Shown: piece after piece, positions 43,449 through 52,240 of the stretch
Position numbering within the stretch: the stretch's first letter is position 1
Layout: each line of letters starts with the position of its first letter
NCBI GenBank assembly: GCA_910578495.1
Contig: CAJTRE010000007.1
Location: forward strand, 27,481 to 91,480
DNA: 64,000 nt
Origin: an uncultured Dorea sp.
GTDB lineage: Bacteria > Bacillota > Clostridia > Lachnospirales > Lachnospiraceae
Reading direction: 5' to 3'
Position numbers and translations under genes: made by a program
The notes under the pieces: generated by a model
Database searches by the model: none
What the model was told of the DNA's origin: nothing
What the model saw: only the letters and a program-made list of their open reading frames with translations

Positions 43449-44492
43449 TTGGAAAAAATAAAAGCTTTGAGGGAACAATTAAAAGAGAAAAAGGTATTTG
43501 CAGGTTTTGATGGATATACGGATATGTTGTATTCAATAGTGAAAAGGGATGATGGAGGACAAAAAGAAATTTATCGTCAGTCAGGCGAATTTGTAGAAAA
43601 TTTAAGAAGCACTTCCGGAATGAGTTCTGAATATCAAATTATGTTGAAGGAGGAGCGTATAGGAGGAAATGCTCCGATTATGAGTATAGGCATGGCGGCT
43701 ATGGGAGCTAATGTATGTTGTGCCGGGTTGTTTAATAAACAGATTGAAAGACTGAGGAAAGGGACACAAGGCCGCTTGAAGATTTATTCTCTTGGAGAAC
43801 CGGCAGTGACTATTGCATTAGAGTTTCAGGATTGTAAATATATGCTGGCCGATTGTAGTAAATTAGAATCAGTTACATATAGTAACTTAGTTCGTATTAT
43901 GGGAGAGAACGCCGTAAGAGAAGATATACTGATGGCAGATTTGATTGCCGCTGTAAATTGGTCAGCTGTGCCGGCTTTGACAGAAATGTTAGAATATATT
44001 TTTCAACTGGAAACATGTCACCATAAGAAAAAGTGCAGATGGTTATACTTAGATCTTTCCGACGTGAGAGCAAGAGAGACGAAAGAATTAAAGAAATATT
44101 TTGCTACAGTAAAACAGATTAAAAAGTATACGGGGTGTCAAACTTGTTTGAGTGTAAATCAAAATGAATTAAATATTTTAATAGAGCGTTACCGGGTAGA
44201 AGGAAGACAGAAGATCAAGATGTTAAGAAGATTGCTCGAGGTAGATGAGATTATTTACCATGGATTAAAAGACGCAGTTTTTTGTTCAGAAGATATATAT
44301 TTGAAAACAGAGAAAAATATATGTGAAAAACCAAAAATCACAACGGGAGCCGGAGATAATTTTAATGCAGGGATTTGTGTGGGAAAACTATTAGAGTTAT
44401 CGCCTGAAAAACAGTTAAAAATGGGAAATAAAGCTGCAGAATTTTATGTTTTCCATGGTTATAGCGCTAAACTTGAAGATTTAATATATTGA
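43449..44492 (+). CDS. PfkB-family carbohydrate kinase
   Basis: About 347 residues from TTG 43449, chosen because GGAGGG lies seven bases upstream; the in-frame ATG at 43434 overlaps that site. PfkB features are the N-terminal AGFDGYTDMLYSIVKR, the GGNAPIMSIGMAAMGANV substrate loop and the C-terminal anion hole and catalytic Asp in TTGAGDNFNAGICVGKLL. Members phosphorylate sugars, amino sugars or sugar conjugates. The partner downstream is a SIS isomerase, and this kinase plus SIS layout is also seen in fructoselysine (FrlD/FrlB) catabolism. The middle region diverges from familiar subfamilies, so the substrate is open. Confidence 0.85.
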   Translation: MEKIKALREQLKEKKVFAGFDGYTDMLYSIVKRDDGGQKEIYRQSGEFVENLRSTSGMSSEYQIMLKEERIGGNAPIMSIGMAAMGANVCCAGLFNKQIERLRKGTQGRLKIYSLGEPAVTIALEFQDCKYMLADCSKLESVTYSNLVRIMGENAVREDILMADLIAAVNWSAVPALTEMLEYIFQLETCHHKKKCRWLYLDLSDVRARETKELKKYFATVKQIKKYTGCQTCLSVNQNELNILIERYRVEGRQKIKMLRRLLEVDEIIYHGLKDAVFCSEDIYLKTEKNICEKPKITTGAGDNFNAGICVGKLLELSPEKQLKMGNKAAEFYVFHGYSAKLEDLIY

Positions 44493-44511
44493 TATTTGAA
44501 AGGAGACAGAG

Positions 44512-45525
44512 ATGGAACAGACGTATTTAGATGATATTTTTTCTCAATCAGGAAGTTTGAAAAGGTGTGCAGAAGAAATAAATACTCAAGTGGAAATTAT
44601 GAAAAAGATCAGAGAGGAAGAGTATGAAAAAATCATTTTTGCAGGTATGGGAAGCTCTAATTATGGTTCTATGGCAGCGGATATCTTTCTGACCAAGCAT
44701 GGAGTGATTAGTATTCGCTATAGCGCTTCAGAACTTCTGCATCATTACAAAGAAATATTGAATGAAAAAACTCTTCTGGTCCTTACTTCTCAATCCGGGG
44801 AAAGTGCAGAGATTATTAATTTAATTAAAGTGCTGCCACCAAAAATCTGTGTTGTAGGGATTACAAATGATCAGGAAAGTACGCTTGCTAAGAGAAGCAA
44901 GTATACATTACTTATGAGAGTGGAAGCAGAAAAATCTGTGACAACAAGAACCTATATGGCAGGAATGGCGCTTACTCTTTGTCTCGCTATGATTTTAGCA
45001 GGATTTTCTTATGACTACTTTTTAAAAGGGTTATTAAAAGCAATTAAAGGAATGGAAGAAATTGGAAATAAATATAAGGATAATATGCAGATATTTGTGC
45101 CGAAAAATAACACAATATGGGTATTAGGGAGAGGACTTGATTATGGAACAGCTCTGTCAAGCGCATTGTTTTTAAGAGAAGTTTCTAGAATAAATGCTAT
45201 TTCAGAAAGCTGCGGGGAATTTAGACATGGTCCATTTGAAGTGGTAGATTCAGATTTTTACGGTATTATTTTAGATACTCAAGAACATGTTCATGATATA
45301 AACAAAAAATTGGCCGAAGACATTCAGAAGAAAGGAGGAAATATATTATTTTTATCGTCTTGGATAGAATCCTTACCGGGAATCAAATTACCTGATTGTG
45401 ATAATTGGTATCAGCCGTTTTTGACAATAATACCAGTACAGCTTTTGGCTAATGAGCTGGCAAGAAAAAAGGGTATTAAGGCGGGCGATTTCCGATGGGG
45501 AAGTAAAGTAACTAAAGTAGAATGA
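44512..45525 (+). CDS. SIS-domain sugar phosphate isomerase/deglycase
   Basis: A 337-residue protein with two SIS domains, like the isomerase half of GlmS and the deglycases FrlB and GfrF. The first domain has IIFAGMGSSNYGSMAADIFL and LLVLTSQSGESAEIINLIK; the second has IWVLGRGLDYGTALSSALFL and the catalytic-region ESCGEFRHGPFEVVD. No glutamine amidotransferase domain is present, so it does not make glucosamine 6-phosphate from glutamine. It should isomerise or cleave an amino-linked sugar phosphate made by the upstream kinase. AAGGAG precedes ATG 44512. Confidence 0.85.
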   Translation: MEQTYLDDIFSQSGSLKRCAEEINTQVEIMKKIREEEYEKIIFAGMGSSNYGSMAADIFLTKHGVISIRYSASELLHHYKEILNEKTLLVLTSQSGESAEIINLIKVLPPKICVVGITNDQESTLAKRSKYTLLMRVEAEKSVTTRTYMAGMALTLCLAMILAGFSYDYFLKGLLKAIKGMEEIGNKYKDNMQIFVPKNNTIWVLGRGLDYGTALSSALFLREVSRINAISESCGEFRHGPFEVVDSDFYGIILDTQEHVHDINKKLAEDIQKKGGNILFLSSWIESLPGIKLPDCDNWYQPFLTIIPVQLLANELARKKGIKAGDFRWGSKVTKVE

Positions 45526-45541
45526 AAAGGAGAAAATTATT

Positions 45542-46705
45542 ATGAAGAGGAAAAAGAATTGGATGAAGAAAATATTAAGTACAGTGATGGTAATGGCATT
45601 GTTTTGTGGGTTATTGACAGGATGTGGAGAAAAAGAAAATTCAGATAATGAGACTGCAAAAGAAATGAAGACTGTGAAATTTGGTTTGCTTCCGTATCAA
45701 GATTGGATGCCGTGGATGTTGGCGGATGAATTGGGGTATTTTAAAGAAGCAGGAATTGATTTAGAAGTTATAACATTTACAGACGATATTACATGTGCTG
45801 AGGCACTCCAGTCTGGAGATATTGACATAGCATGTGGTAATTCTGGCTCTGGTCCATTGGCTTTTAGCAAGTTCCCGGATCTTAGAATGATATCTACGAC
45901 ATGTGGTTTCCTTGGCTATGCTATTATGGTTCGTCCTAAAGATGCGGCCCAAAATGGAGGAACGATTAAAACATATGAAGATTTTTATAAAGAAGAAATA
46001 GCAGATGGAAAAGCTGAAGAAGAAGCGATGAAAAATGCAGTAAAGAGTGCATGTAAGCAATTAAAGGGAAAAACATTGGTTATGGATAGGGGAACTGGTT
46101 CTAACCTTCCGTTAAATGCGGCATTAAAGGCGGCAGATCTGACAATAGACGATATTAAATTTATGGATATTACAGATGTAGAGGGAGCGCTTGCATTTTT
46201 AGACGGAACAGGAGATTTTGAACTTGGAGGATATCCACAGGTGACTTCCCTTTCTGAAGAAGGCTGTTTCAAATTGGTATCAGGTGCAGAACTGGGTGGA
46301 GAAGCAGTGTGTCTATCAGTAGAAATGGCAAGAGCCGATTATATTGAAGAGAATATGGATACGATAGTTGCTATGAGAGAGGTTTGGTATAAAACAATTG
46401 ATAATATTTATAGTGACGATTCTTCCTATATGGAGAAGTTAGCAGAGATAACCGGTAAATATACAGGAACAGAGATTTCACTGGAAGATATGAAAAACAT
46501 TGCAGAGAATATTGATCCATGGCCGACAAAAGACAAAGTAGATGAAATGTTCTTTGCAGAAGATGCGAAATGGGGAGTTGAAGAGATTTATGGAGGTTCT
46601 CTTGATTACTGGATGAATATTAATGGACAAGTTAAGAAGGGAACAGTAGATCTTCAGAAACAGATTGATACTGTAAAAATGATTTATGAAAAAGTAGACA
46701 AATAA
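45542..46705 (+). CDS. NitT/TauT-type ABC substrate-binding lipoprotein
   Basis: A 387-residue lipoprotein with signal peptide (MKKILSTVMVMALFCGLLTG and lipobox LLTGC, lipidated Cys near residue 28). The mature part is the periplasmic-binding type II fold of the NitT/TauT group: VKFGLLPYQDWMPWMLADEL, then GYFKEAGIDLEVITF and LQSGDIDIACGNSGSGPLAF. These proteins bind nitrate, sulfonates, thiamine precursors and other small, often anionic ligands rather than free sugars. Its coupling to a sugar kinase and isomerase is therefore unusual and suggests a charged sugar derivative. Confidence 0.9.
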   Translation: MKRKKNWMKKILSTVMVMALFCGLLTGCGEKENSDNETAKEMKTVKFGLLPYQDWMPWMLADELGYFKEAGIDLEVITFTDDITCAEALQSGDIDIACGNSGSGPLAFSKFPDLRMISTTCGFLGYAIMVRPKDAAQNGGTIKTYEDFYKEEIADGKAEEEAMKNAVKSACKQLKGKTLVMDRGTGSNLPLNAALKAADLTIDDIKFMDITDVEGALAFLDGTGDFELGGYPQVTSLSEEGCFKLVSGAELGGEAVCLSVEMARADYIEENMDTIVAMREVWYKTIDNIYSDDSSYMEKLAEITGKYTGTEISLEDMKNIAENIDPWPTKDKVDEMFFAEDAKWGVEEIYGGSLDYWMNINGQVKKGTVDLQKQIDTVKMIYEKVDK

Positions 46706-46750
46706 TGTCAACATTATAAAACTGTTGGCGGCAGAAAGGACAGGGTAGTT

Positions 46751-47518
46751 ATGGGAGATCAACTGCTGAAGGTAGAAAATGTAGATATGTGTTTTTCAAC
46801 CAGAAAAGGAGAGATTACAGCGTTAAGAAACATAAGCTTTGACGTAAAAAAAGGAGAGTTTCTTGCAATTGTAGGTCCGTCAGGTTGTGGTAAAAGTACT
46901 TTGATTAATATATTGGCCGGAATGTTAATTCCTACAGGCGGGCAGGTATTACTGAATGGCGAAGCAGTGAAAAAAGTTAGTCCTAAGGTTGGAATGGTAT
47001 TTCAGAAATATGCGGCATTTCCGTGGATGACTGTTCGTGAAAATATTAGTTATGGTCCTAAAATTGCTAAAAAAACAAAAGAAGAAATCAATAGGATTAC
47101 AGATCACTATTGTGAAATGGTTGGGCTTGAAGGGTATGAACATCTTTATCCGAAGGAACTGTCAGGTGGAATGAGTAAACGGGTAGATATTGCAAGGGCT
47201 TATGCAAATCAGCCAGAGGTGTTATTGATGGATGAACCTTTTGGAGCATTGGATGATATAACGAAAAAGCAAATGCAATTAGAACTTTTGAATATATGGG
47301 ATCAGGAAAGTAAGACAGTTATTTTCATTACACATGACTTAGAGGAAGCAATATTTTTAGCGGACAGAATTTTGGTGCTCAGAAGACCGTCAGACGGACA
47401 GGAATCTTTAAATTTTATTCAGTCAGTAGATTTCCCAAGACCTAGAATACCGGAATTAAGAAGTGAGGGAAAGTTTGTTGAACTTAAAAGCTATTTATCT
47501 GAGGTGATGATGAAATGA
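46751..47518 (+). CDS. NitT/TauT-type ABC transporter ATP-binding protein
   Basis: A 255-residue ATPase of the SsuB/TauB/NrtD group. Walker A is VGPSGCGKSTLINILAG, the Q-loop GMVFQKYAAFPWMTVRENI, the signature LSGGMSKRVDIARAYA, the Walker B VLLMDEPFGALDD and the H-loop FITHDLEEAIF. The signature SGGMSKR replaces the common SGGMRQR, a mild variation. Its stop overlaps the permease start by ATGA (47515-47518), so translation is coupled. Confidence 0.93.
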   Translation: MGDQLLKVENVDMCFSTRKGEITALRNISFDVKKGEFLAIVGPSGCGKSTLINILAGMLIPTGGQVLLNGEAVKKVSPKVGMVFQKYAAFPWMTVRENISYGPKIAKKTKEEINRITDHYCEMVGLEGYEHLYPKELSGGMSKRVDIARAYANQPEVLLMDEPFGALDDITKKQMQLELLNIWDQESKTVIFITHDLEEAIFLADRILVLRRPSDGQESLNFIQSVDFPRPRIPELRSEGKFVELKSYLSEVMMK

Positions 47519-48297
47519 AAAAAGCAAAAAAATTATATAACGAGAAAACTGTAAAACGCGTTCAGAATCTGGCGGGGTTAGTTCTGGTATTCACTTTGTG
47601 GTTTGTTTTGTCTAATTTTACGGCAATACCTGATTTATATCTTCCATCGCCGCAAGAAATAGGAAGATGCTTCATTGAACATGCATCTGATATTCCCAGA
47701 CATATTATGTCCAGTTTGTATAGGATAGCTATTGGATTTTTTGTTGGCTCAGCACTGGGAATTCTTATGGGATTGATGATTGGATGGAGTAAAACTGTAA
47801 GAAATATATTAGAGCCATTGGTAGAGTTTATTCGTCCGATGCCGCCGTTAGCGCTGATACCGCTGTTTATTTTGTGGTTTGGAATTGGAAACAAGTCTAA
47901 AGTAATTGTAATTGCGTTTGGTGCTTGGGTAGTTTTAGTAGTAAATACAATTGAAGCTGTAAGAAATGTAGAACCGCTTTATATCGATGCGGCCAGATCA
48001 TTGGGCGCCGGAACATGGGATATTTTACGAACTGTTTTAATTCCGGCAATTACACCGGAGATTATTGCAGGCATCAGGGTAGTGGCAGCCAATTCTTTTG
48101 GTATGTGTGTGGCGGCAGAGTTTATGGGAACAGAGGCCGGATTTGGATATTTAATTATTGAAGGTCGTCGTTTTATTATGACGGATTTGCTTCTTGTAGG
48201 TGTGTTATTGATTACGATTTCGTCCATGATTGTAAATTTTTTAATTAAAATGATAGAGAGAAGACTAACTAAGTGGGTTCCCCGAAGGGATTCTTGA
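47515..48297 (+). CDS. NitT/TauT-type ABC transporter permease
   Basis: A 260-residue permease with six hydrophobic segments. The EAA-loop region is EAVRNVEPLYIDAARSLGAG followed by TWDILRTVLIPAITPEIIAG, typical of SsuC/TauC. N-terminal segment LAGLVLVFTLWFVLSNF precedes a LYLPSPQEI periplasmic stretch that is also typical. It completes a three-gene importer with its SBP and ATPase. Confidence 0.93.
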   Translation: MKKAKKLYNEKTVKRVQNLAGLVLVFTLWFVLSNFTAIPDLYLPSPQEIGRCFIEHASDIPRHIMSSLYRIAIGFFVGSALGILMGLMIGWSKTVRNILEPLVEFIRPMPPLALIPLFILWFGIGNKSKVIVIAFGAWVVLVVNTIEAVRNVEPLYIDAARSLGAGTWDILRTVLIPAITPEIIAGIRVVAANSFGMCVAAEFMGTEAGFGYLIIEGRRFIMTDLLLVGVLLITISSMIVNFLIKMIERRLTKWVPRRDS

Positions 48298-48315
48298 TTT
48301 TAAGGAGGTAAGAAA

Positions 48316-49206
48316 ATGTCAAAATATATTGTAGATATGATGAATGAAAAAATAGAGATGGATGAAAGAGTCCCGGTAATAGCTCCCGAAACTAAAATGA
48401 TGGGCGAAGAGGCTTTTGTCAAGTGTGATAATACAAAAATCTATTGGCTTGGCGGCGGTGGTTTTATGGTTAATTCGAGAGGTACGGTGTTGCTGATTGA
48501 TCCAATGCTTGAAATGAAAGATAAAGAAAATATGATAGCGGCAAACGGCCATAAATTATTACAATGTTTTCCAATGGAGACAAAAGACGTAAGAAAGTGT
48601 GACAGAATATTATTTACTCATGACGATGGAGATCATGCCAATTCGGAAACTGTGAATATATTAGCAGACAAAGATGTAAAGATGCTTGGTTCTGCAAGGG
48701 TATTTGAAACTTTAGTGAAACAAGGAATGAAACCTGATAATTATGAGGTGTGTCATGCGGGAGAAACATATTCAGTGGAATCGTTGGAGATTACAATTAT
48801 ACCGGCAGATCATCCATGGCAGTTGATTGATGGAGGAAGAGTTTTTTATCCGGAAGATTGTGTGGGGTTTGTGGTAAAAACACCGGACGGAACGATTATG
48901 TTTACAGGCGATACAAGACTTATGAAAGATCATATGGGGCTTCCGGAATTGACACTTTTACCTTTAGATGTATCGAAATGCACATTTCATTTGGGACGTT
49001 CCGCAGCTGCATTGCTCGCAAATAAGTACCCGGATGCGTGTATTCTTCCTTATCATTATGGTACATTTGACTATCCGGAATGTCCGGCGCAAGAAGGGGG
49101 AGCCCCACAATTAGTATTGCAAAATATCAATAACGCTGAACAGAGAGGAGTTGTTGTAGGCCCCGGACACCCTGTGATTTTAAAAAATGGTGTTGTAGAA
49201 AGTTGA
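48316..49206 (+). CDS. Metallo-beta-lactamase-fold hydrolase, UlaG-like, with altered metal motif
   Basis: A 296-residue MBL-fold protein. The early strand IYWLGGGGFMVNSRGTVLLI and the segment IDPMLEM match UlaG-like lactonases and related sugar phosphate hydrolases. The main metal motif reads THDDGDH, so the second His of HxHxDH is Asp. Further ligands are seen in IPADHPW, FTGDTRLMKDH and LPYHYGTFD. UlaG opens the lactone of L-ascorbate 6-phosphate; here it may act on a lactone or an ester of the operon's sugar. AAGGAGG precedes ATG 48316. Confidence 0.75.
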   Translation: MSKYIVDMMNEKIEMDERVPVIAPETKMMGEEAFVKCDNTKIYWLGGGGFMVNSRGTVLLIDPMLEMKDKENMIAANGHKLLQCFPMETKDVRKCDRILFTHDDGDHANSETVNILADKDVKMLGSARVFETLVKQGMKPDNYEVCHAGETYSVESLEITIIPADHPWQLIDGGRVFYPEDCVGFVVKTPDGTIMFTGDTRLMKDHMGLPELTLLPLDVSKCTFHLGRSAAALLANKYPDACILPYHYGTFDYPECPAQEGGAPQLVLQNINNAEQRGVVVGPGHPVILKNGVVES

Positions 49207-49217
49207 GGCAAGAGAAA

Positions 49218-50099
49218 ATGAAATTATTTACAGATAAGTTAACGGTAGAAATTGCTGAACCGGGGAAATTTCCGGCGAATACTTCGAGGTTCGACTGGAC
49301 TGGTTTTATTACTTCTGTCAAGTTAGATAATACATATGAATTTTGTACAAAAGAACCGACTAATCTAGTCCACCCTTCAACGGGCGGAGAAGGTTTGTGT
49401 AATGAATACATCTGTCCGGAGTTTTGCAGACAAGCAAAAACAGGGGAAAGATTTGTGAAATTTGGAATTGGACTTTTTGAGAAACCTGATGCAGAAGATT
49501 ATTGCTTTTATAGAAAATATGATATAAAGCCCTTTTCAATGCATTGGGAACAGCAGGACAATTCTAAGGTGACTTTTATAACAGAGCCGGAACAATCTGT
49601 TCGTAATAGCATAAGGCAAGTAAAGACCATACAGGTAATAGACCAGAATCTCGAAATGAAAGTAGAGATTGAAAATACGGGGAAAGAATATCTGAATATG
49701 GAAGAGTTCTGCCATAATTTTCTTACCCTTGATGGAGCAAAAATCGGGCCTGAATATCATTTGGAAATACCATTTTTAAAGAAAAACATAGAAATGGGAG
49801 CAGGAACGTTTTATGGAAAGGATGGGGAGTTTTCATTTAAAAAATATAATGATAAAGCGGCTTTGCTACAGATTAAACCTGAAGAAATCAGTAAGGAGAC
49901 CACAGAGTACAGTTGGACATTAGATCATGATGAAGTGCCGGTTTATGTAAAAAGTACAGATAGTTTTCGGCCGTCACATATCGATATATGGAGTATAGAT
50001 CATATTATTTCTGTAGAGACTTTTTTTCCAATTCAATTGGCGCCGGGAGAAAAAACTGAATGGAAACGGGTATGGCATTTTGGAAAGAAAGGAGAATAA
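49218..50099 (+). CDS. Galactose mutarotase-like (aldose epimerase fold) protein
   Basis: A 293-residue protein of the mutarotase/glycoside-binding beta-sandwich superfamily. The N-terminal motif NTSRFDWTGFITSVKLDNTY is typical, then STGGEGLCNEYI, with scattered His residues (PEYHLEIP, RPSHIDIWSIDH). Members epimerise C1 of sugars or bind sugar chains. GAGG upstream of ATG 49218 fits; a longer start at 49203 overlaps the previous gene. In this operon it probably supplies the correct anomer of the imported sugar. Confidence 0.65.
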   Translation: MKLFTDKLTVEIAEPGKFPANTSRFDWTGFITSVKLDNTYEFCTKEPTNLVHPSTGGEGLCNEYICPEFCRQAKTGERFVKFGIGLFEKPDAEDYCFYRKYDIKPFSMHWEQQDNSKVTFITEPEQSVRNSIRQVKTIQVIDQNLEMKVEIENTGKEYLNMEEFCHNFLTLDGAKIGPEYHLEIPFLKKNIEMGAGTFYGKDGEFSFKKYNDKAALLQIKPEEISKETTEYSWTLDHDEVPVYVKSTDSFRPSHIDIWSIDHIISVETFFPIQLAPGEKTEWKRVWHFGKKGE

Positions 50100-50105
50100 A
50101 AGAAA

Positions 50106-51131
50106 ATGAAAGAAAAATATAAAGTGGTTTTGTTAGGGGCCGGATTTTGGGGAAAACGCTGGATTAATTTGTTGAAAAATAATCATCGAGTTGAATTTGT
50201 CGGGATTGCTTGCGCAAAAGGACAGATTGAAGAGATAAAAAAATTATCGGGACTTAAAAGCTCCCAATTATATGATGATTATATAGAGGCAATTACTCAA
50301 AGTGAGGCGGACATTATGGTCAATGTTCTTCCGGCAGAATTGCATTATGATGCAGATCGATTAGCAATAGAAAAGGGAATGAATGTGATTACGGAGAAAC
50401 CGCTTGTAAAGACAAAGGAGCAGGCCAAACAGTTGATAGAATTGCTAAAAGAGAGGCCGGATCAGTTGTTTATGGCCAGTCAAAATTATCGTTGGCGATC
50501 ACATAATGTAACAATAAAAAAGGCAATTAAGGATGGAATGATTGGGAAATTAGAAGCTATGAATTTTCATTTCCGCAGACGTGAAGATTTACAAGGTTAT
50601 CGTAAGGATTTGGAAATGCCTCTTATCGATGATATGTGTATTCATCATTTTGACTTAATGCGTTTCTTCAGTGAAGCAGATTGTGAATCTATAACTGCCT
50701 ATGCTTATCGTCCGTACTGGTCTCAATATCAAGGTCTTCCAAGTGTAAATGCCATGCTGCATATGGAAAATGGCGTGGAAATTTCTTATTCTGGTACATG
50801 GGCGGCAAGAGGCATGGAAACATCCTGGGATGGAGATATTGTTTTATGCGGAGAAAAGGGGTGCCTTACATTAGATGCTGATAATCAGGTTTGTTTTTTT
50901 GAGGCAGATTGTATAAAGGACGGGGTTCTGGATACATGTAAACAAGAGCCTGTTATTTTGAATAAAGAGTCTATGGAACATGAAGAAACAGAGTATGGAT
51001 TGTCCTATTTTATAGACTGTTTAGATAAAAGGGAACAGCCGGTTACAAATCTTGAAGATAATTTTAAAAGCTTTTCTATGGTAATGGCCTGTAAAGAATC
51101 TGCTATGAAAGGATATAAAGTAGAATTGTAA
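50106..51131 (+). CDS. Gfo/Idh/MocA-family oxidoreductase
   Basis: A 341-residue NAD(P)-dependent dehydrogenase. The Rossmann fold opens with KVVLLGAGFWGKRWINLLKN and has the family motif ITEKPLVKTKEQAKQLIELL (EKP lysine). The second domain has the conserved pair DDMCIHHFDLMRFFS. Members oxidise sugars or sugar acids, or act as isomerising dehydrogenases. It is the last gene of the operon and starts six bases after its neighbour. Together with a kinase, isomerase and hydrolase it points to a multi-step sugar pathway. Confidence 0.9.
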   Translation: MKEKYKVVLLGAGFWGKRWINLLKNNHRVEFVGIACAKGQIEEIKKLSGLKSSQLYDDYIEAITQSEADIMVNVLPAELHYDADRLAIEKGMNVITEKPLVKTKEQAKQLIELLKERPDQLFMASQNYRWRSHNVTIKKAIKDGMIGKLEAMNFHFRRREDLQGYRKDLEMPLIDDMCIHHFDLMRFFSEADCESITAYAYRPYWSQYQGLPSVNAMLHMENGVEISYSGTWAARGMETSWDGDIVLCGEKGCLTLDADNQVCFFEADCIKDGVLDTCKQEPVILNKESMEHEETEYGLSYFIDCLDKREQPVTNLEDNFKSFSMVMACKESAMKGYKVEL

Positions 51132-51223
51132 GCTTTTTATAAGGTGATTATAATTGTCTCTCATTGACATCATATCTGAATAATGATAAACTTTTTATAA
51201 TAATAGAAATCAGGAGGATGGGT

Positions 51224-52111
51224 ATGTCAATTTTTACGGGATCAGGCGTGGCGATTGTCACTCCATTTGATGTAAACGAGAGTATTGATTATGATAAACT
51301 GGACCGCTTAATTGATTATCATTGCAGCCATGGAACAGACAGCATTGTTATCTGTGGAACAACGGGAGAGTCTGCGACCATGACAAAGGAAGAACATCTG
51401 GAATGTATTAAATTTACGATTGACAGAGTGAAAGGTCGACTTCCGGTTGTAGCAGGTACAGGCTCTAATTGTACGAAAACAGCCATTGCCATGTCTAAAG
51501 CGGCGGCAGAATATGGAGCAGACGGACTTCTGGTGGTGACTCCATATTATAATAAGGCGACGCAGGCCGGACTTGTGGAGCATTATCGGGCAATTGCGAA
51601 AGAAGCGAAAGCTCCGATTATCATGTATAGTGTTGCAAGCAGAACTGGATGTAATCTGGAGCCGGCCACAGTGGCTAAGATCGTAAAGGAAGCAGACAAT
51701 GTTGTAGCTATTAAGGAAGCCTCCGGAAATATATCGCAGGTAGCGAAGATCATGAATCTTACGGATGGGAAGCTGGATTTGTATTCCGGTAATGACGATC
51801 AGATTGTACCGCTTCTTTCTCTTGGTGGAAAGGGTGTTATCTCCGTACTTGCCAATGTGGCTCCGCAGGAGACGCACGATATTTGTGCGAAATTCTTTGA
51901 AGGAAATGTCAAAGGAAGTATGGAGCTTCAGTTAAAGGCAATTCCTCTTATCGAGCAGTTATTCTGTGAGGTGAATCCGATTCCGGTCAAAGCCGCAATG
52001 AAATTGATGGGAGTGGACTGTGGACCGCTTCGTATGCCGTTGACGCAGATTACGCCGCAGAATGAGGAGAAACTCAAAAAGGCAATGAAAGATTTTGGGA
52101 TTATAGAATAA
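51224..52111 (+). CDS. dapA: 4-hydroxy-tetrahydrodipicolinate synthase
   Basis: A 295-residue aldolase that condenses pyruvate with aspartate semialdehyde, the first step specific to lysine and diaminopimelate. It shows GSGVAIVTPFDVNESIDYDK, CGTTGESATMT, the Schiff-base Lys in VVAIKEASGN, and YSGNDDQIVPLL. ATG 51224 lies at good distance from AGGAGG (51212-51217); an ATG directly abutting it is less likely. A terminator-like hairpin separates it from dapB. Confidence 0.97.
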   Translation: MSIFTGSGVAIVTPFDVNESIDYDKLDRLIDYHCSHGTDSIVICGTTGESATMTKEEHLECIKFTIDRVKGRLPVVAGTGSNCTKTAIAMSKAAAEYGADGLLVVTPYYNKATQAGLVEHYRAIAKEAKAPIIMYSVASRTGCNLEPATVAKIVKEADNVVAIKEASGNISQVAKIMNLTDGKLDLYSGNDDQIVPLLSLGGKGVISVLANVAPQETHDICAKFFEGNVKGSMELQLKAIPLIEQLFCEVNPIPVKAAMKLMGVDCGPLRMPLTQITPQNEEKLKKAMKDFGIIE

Positions 52112-52136
52112 AACCGAAGAAAAGAAGAAATATGTT

Positions 52137-52186
52137 AAAAGGATATCATAGGTTGAAGAGAAAGACCGGATGTGGTATCCTTTTTA
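52137..52186 (+). terminator. Terminator between dapA and dapB
   Basis: AAAAGGATA (52137-52145) pairs with TATCCTTTT (52176-52184), with a 30-base loop. It may weaken read-through into dapB. Confidence 0.65.
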
Positions 52187-52240
52187 TATGTTTATATGGC
52201 ATAAAGGATGCATTTAGAGGATCAGGAGGATATAGAAGAT

